Shown: positions 31,932 to 32,481 of the stretch, in pieces
Layout of the letters: each line of letters starts with the position of its first letter
Position numbering within the stretch: position 1 is the first letter of the stretch
From: Mnemiopsis leidyi
Taxonomy: Eukaryota > Ctenophora > Tentaculata > Lobata > Bolinopsidae
Assembly (NCBI GenBank): GCA_000226015.1
Contig: JH154976.1
Location: 3,426-35,906 of the forward strand
Direction of reading: 5' to 3'
Length of the DNA: 32,481 nucleotides
Program-made: the position numbers and the translations under genes
The notes under the pieces: generated by a model
Database searches by the model: none
The model's input: only the letters and a program-made list of their open reading frames with translations
Told to the model about the DNA's origin: nothing

Positions 31932-32481
31932 CTGTAGTTTTATGTCATGGACGGTAAACTATTTGTGAATTCATTTAGAGGAGACAAAACCGGAAAGCAG
32001 AAAGCCACAACATGGTTAACTTGGGATTTTTGGCGGAACTCCCCCGGCCTTAGTATGTGACCCTTTGCACACAGCTTTATGATGAATAGGACTAATAGAG
32101 TTGTCACGTACATCTTGTAACAAGTGAAACGCGAAATTACCGTAATATTTCAATCATTTTATCAATGATCATGTTCACACTGAAGATTTATTAGTTAGAA
32201 GAGCAACAAACCTTTCCACTAGATACTTTGTCATACATGTACAATACTATACACATTAAATATGAGCTACTAGATAATCTGTCTATCTACTTAAGTGAGA
32301 AAAAAAACACCCTATCTTAACCTTAATCTAACAACATAAAATAAAGTATGAAATAAATGTACTGTAAAGGCTAAAATCTTCTCCCTTATATACGGCTGAA
32401 GCCGTGACCCTGCTAATGCTTAAAATTCCATCAACTCTCAAATTCTGTCATATACGTCATATTAAGATAACAGATAAGCAT
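31932..32481. other. Right end of the window, no gene assigned
   Basis: This should include more of the minus-strand gene's 5' side, but I could not identify a further exon with confidence. A short minus-strand frame starting ATGTTGTGGCTTTCTGC near 32014 stops after 12 codons. Confidence 0.35.

Overview
This window is nuclear DNA from an animal, most likely an invertebrate. It is AT-rich, and its genes are split by short introns (mostly about 100-500 bases) with ordinary GT/AG junctions. I read six recognisable plus-strand genes by joining exons whose splice phases agree: a survivin-like BIR protein (3923-5821), the lysophosphatidylinositol acyltransferase MBOAT7 (6568-9850), the transcription elongation factor IWS1 (12366-14971), a divergent mitochondrial ribosomal protein L4 (15895-18302), an intronless tandem-repeat galectin (18895-20112) and the polyadenylation factor CPSF4/CPSF30 (21660-24423). 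A cnidarian or similar invertebrate would fit the base composition, gene density and retroelement relic, but that placement is inference.

Layout. Positions 1-1020 hold two decayed, mutually related coding fragments. Positions 1260-2360 form a CpG-rich block of short repeats. Positions 2640-3475 hold the minus-strand wreck of a retroelement 3' region. The gene-dense part runs from 3923 to 24423, with all six genes on the same strand and 0.6-2.5 kb apart. From 24424 to 26196 I see no gene. The right-hand 6 kb carries a previously unobvious minus-strand gene, best supported by four phase-consistent exons (31931 down to 28690). Three more low-coordinate pieces may continue it, the last being a 97-codon open frame at 26197-26490. 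A tRNA-like SINE and two minisatellites lie in its introns.

The genes are housekeeping functions with no shared pathway: chromosome segregation or cell survival, phosphoinositide acyl-chain remodelling, transcription elongation, mitochondrial translation, carbohydrate binding and mRNA 3'-end formation. Nothing suggests an operon, although the galectin begins less than 600 bases after MRPL4.

Points worth a second look are: minisatellites that repeatedly sit immediately upstream of 3' splice sites in several genes; a one-base frameshift inside the conserved domain of IWS1; the loss of the Gly/Arg-rich loop from the L4 protein; and the split minus-strand gene that no single long reading frame reveals.
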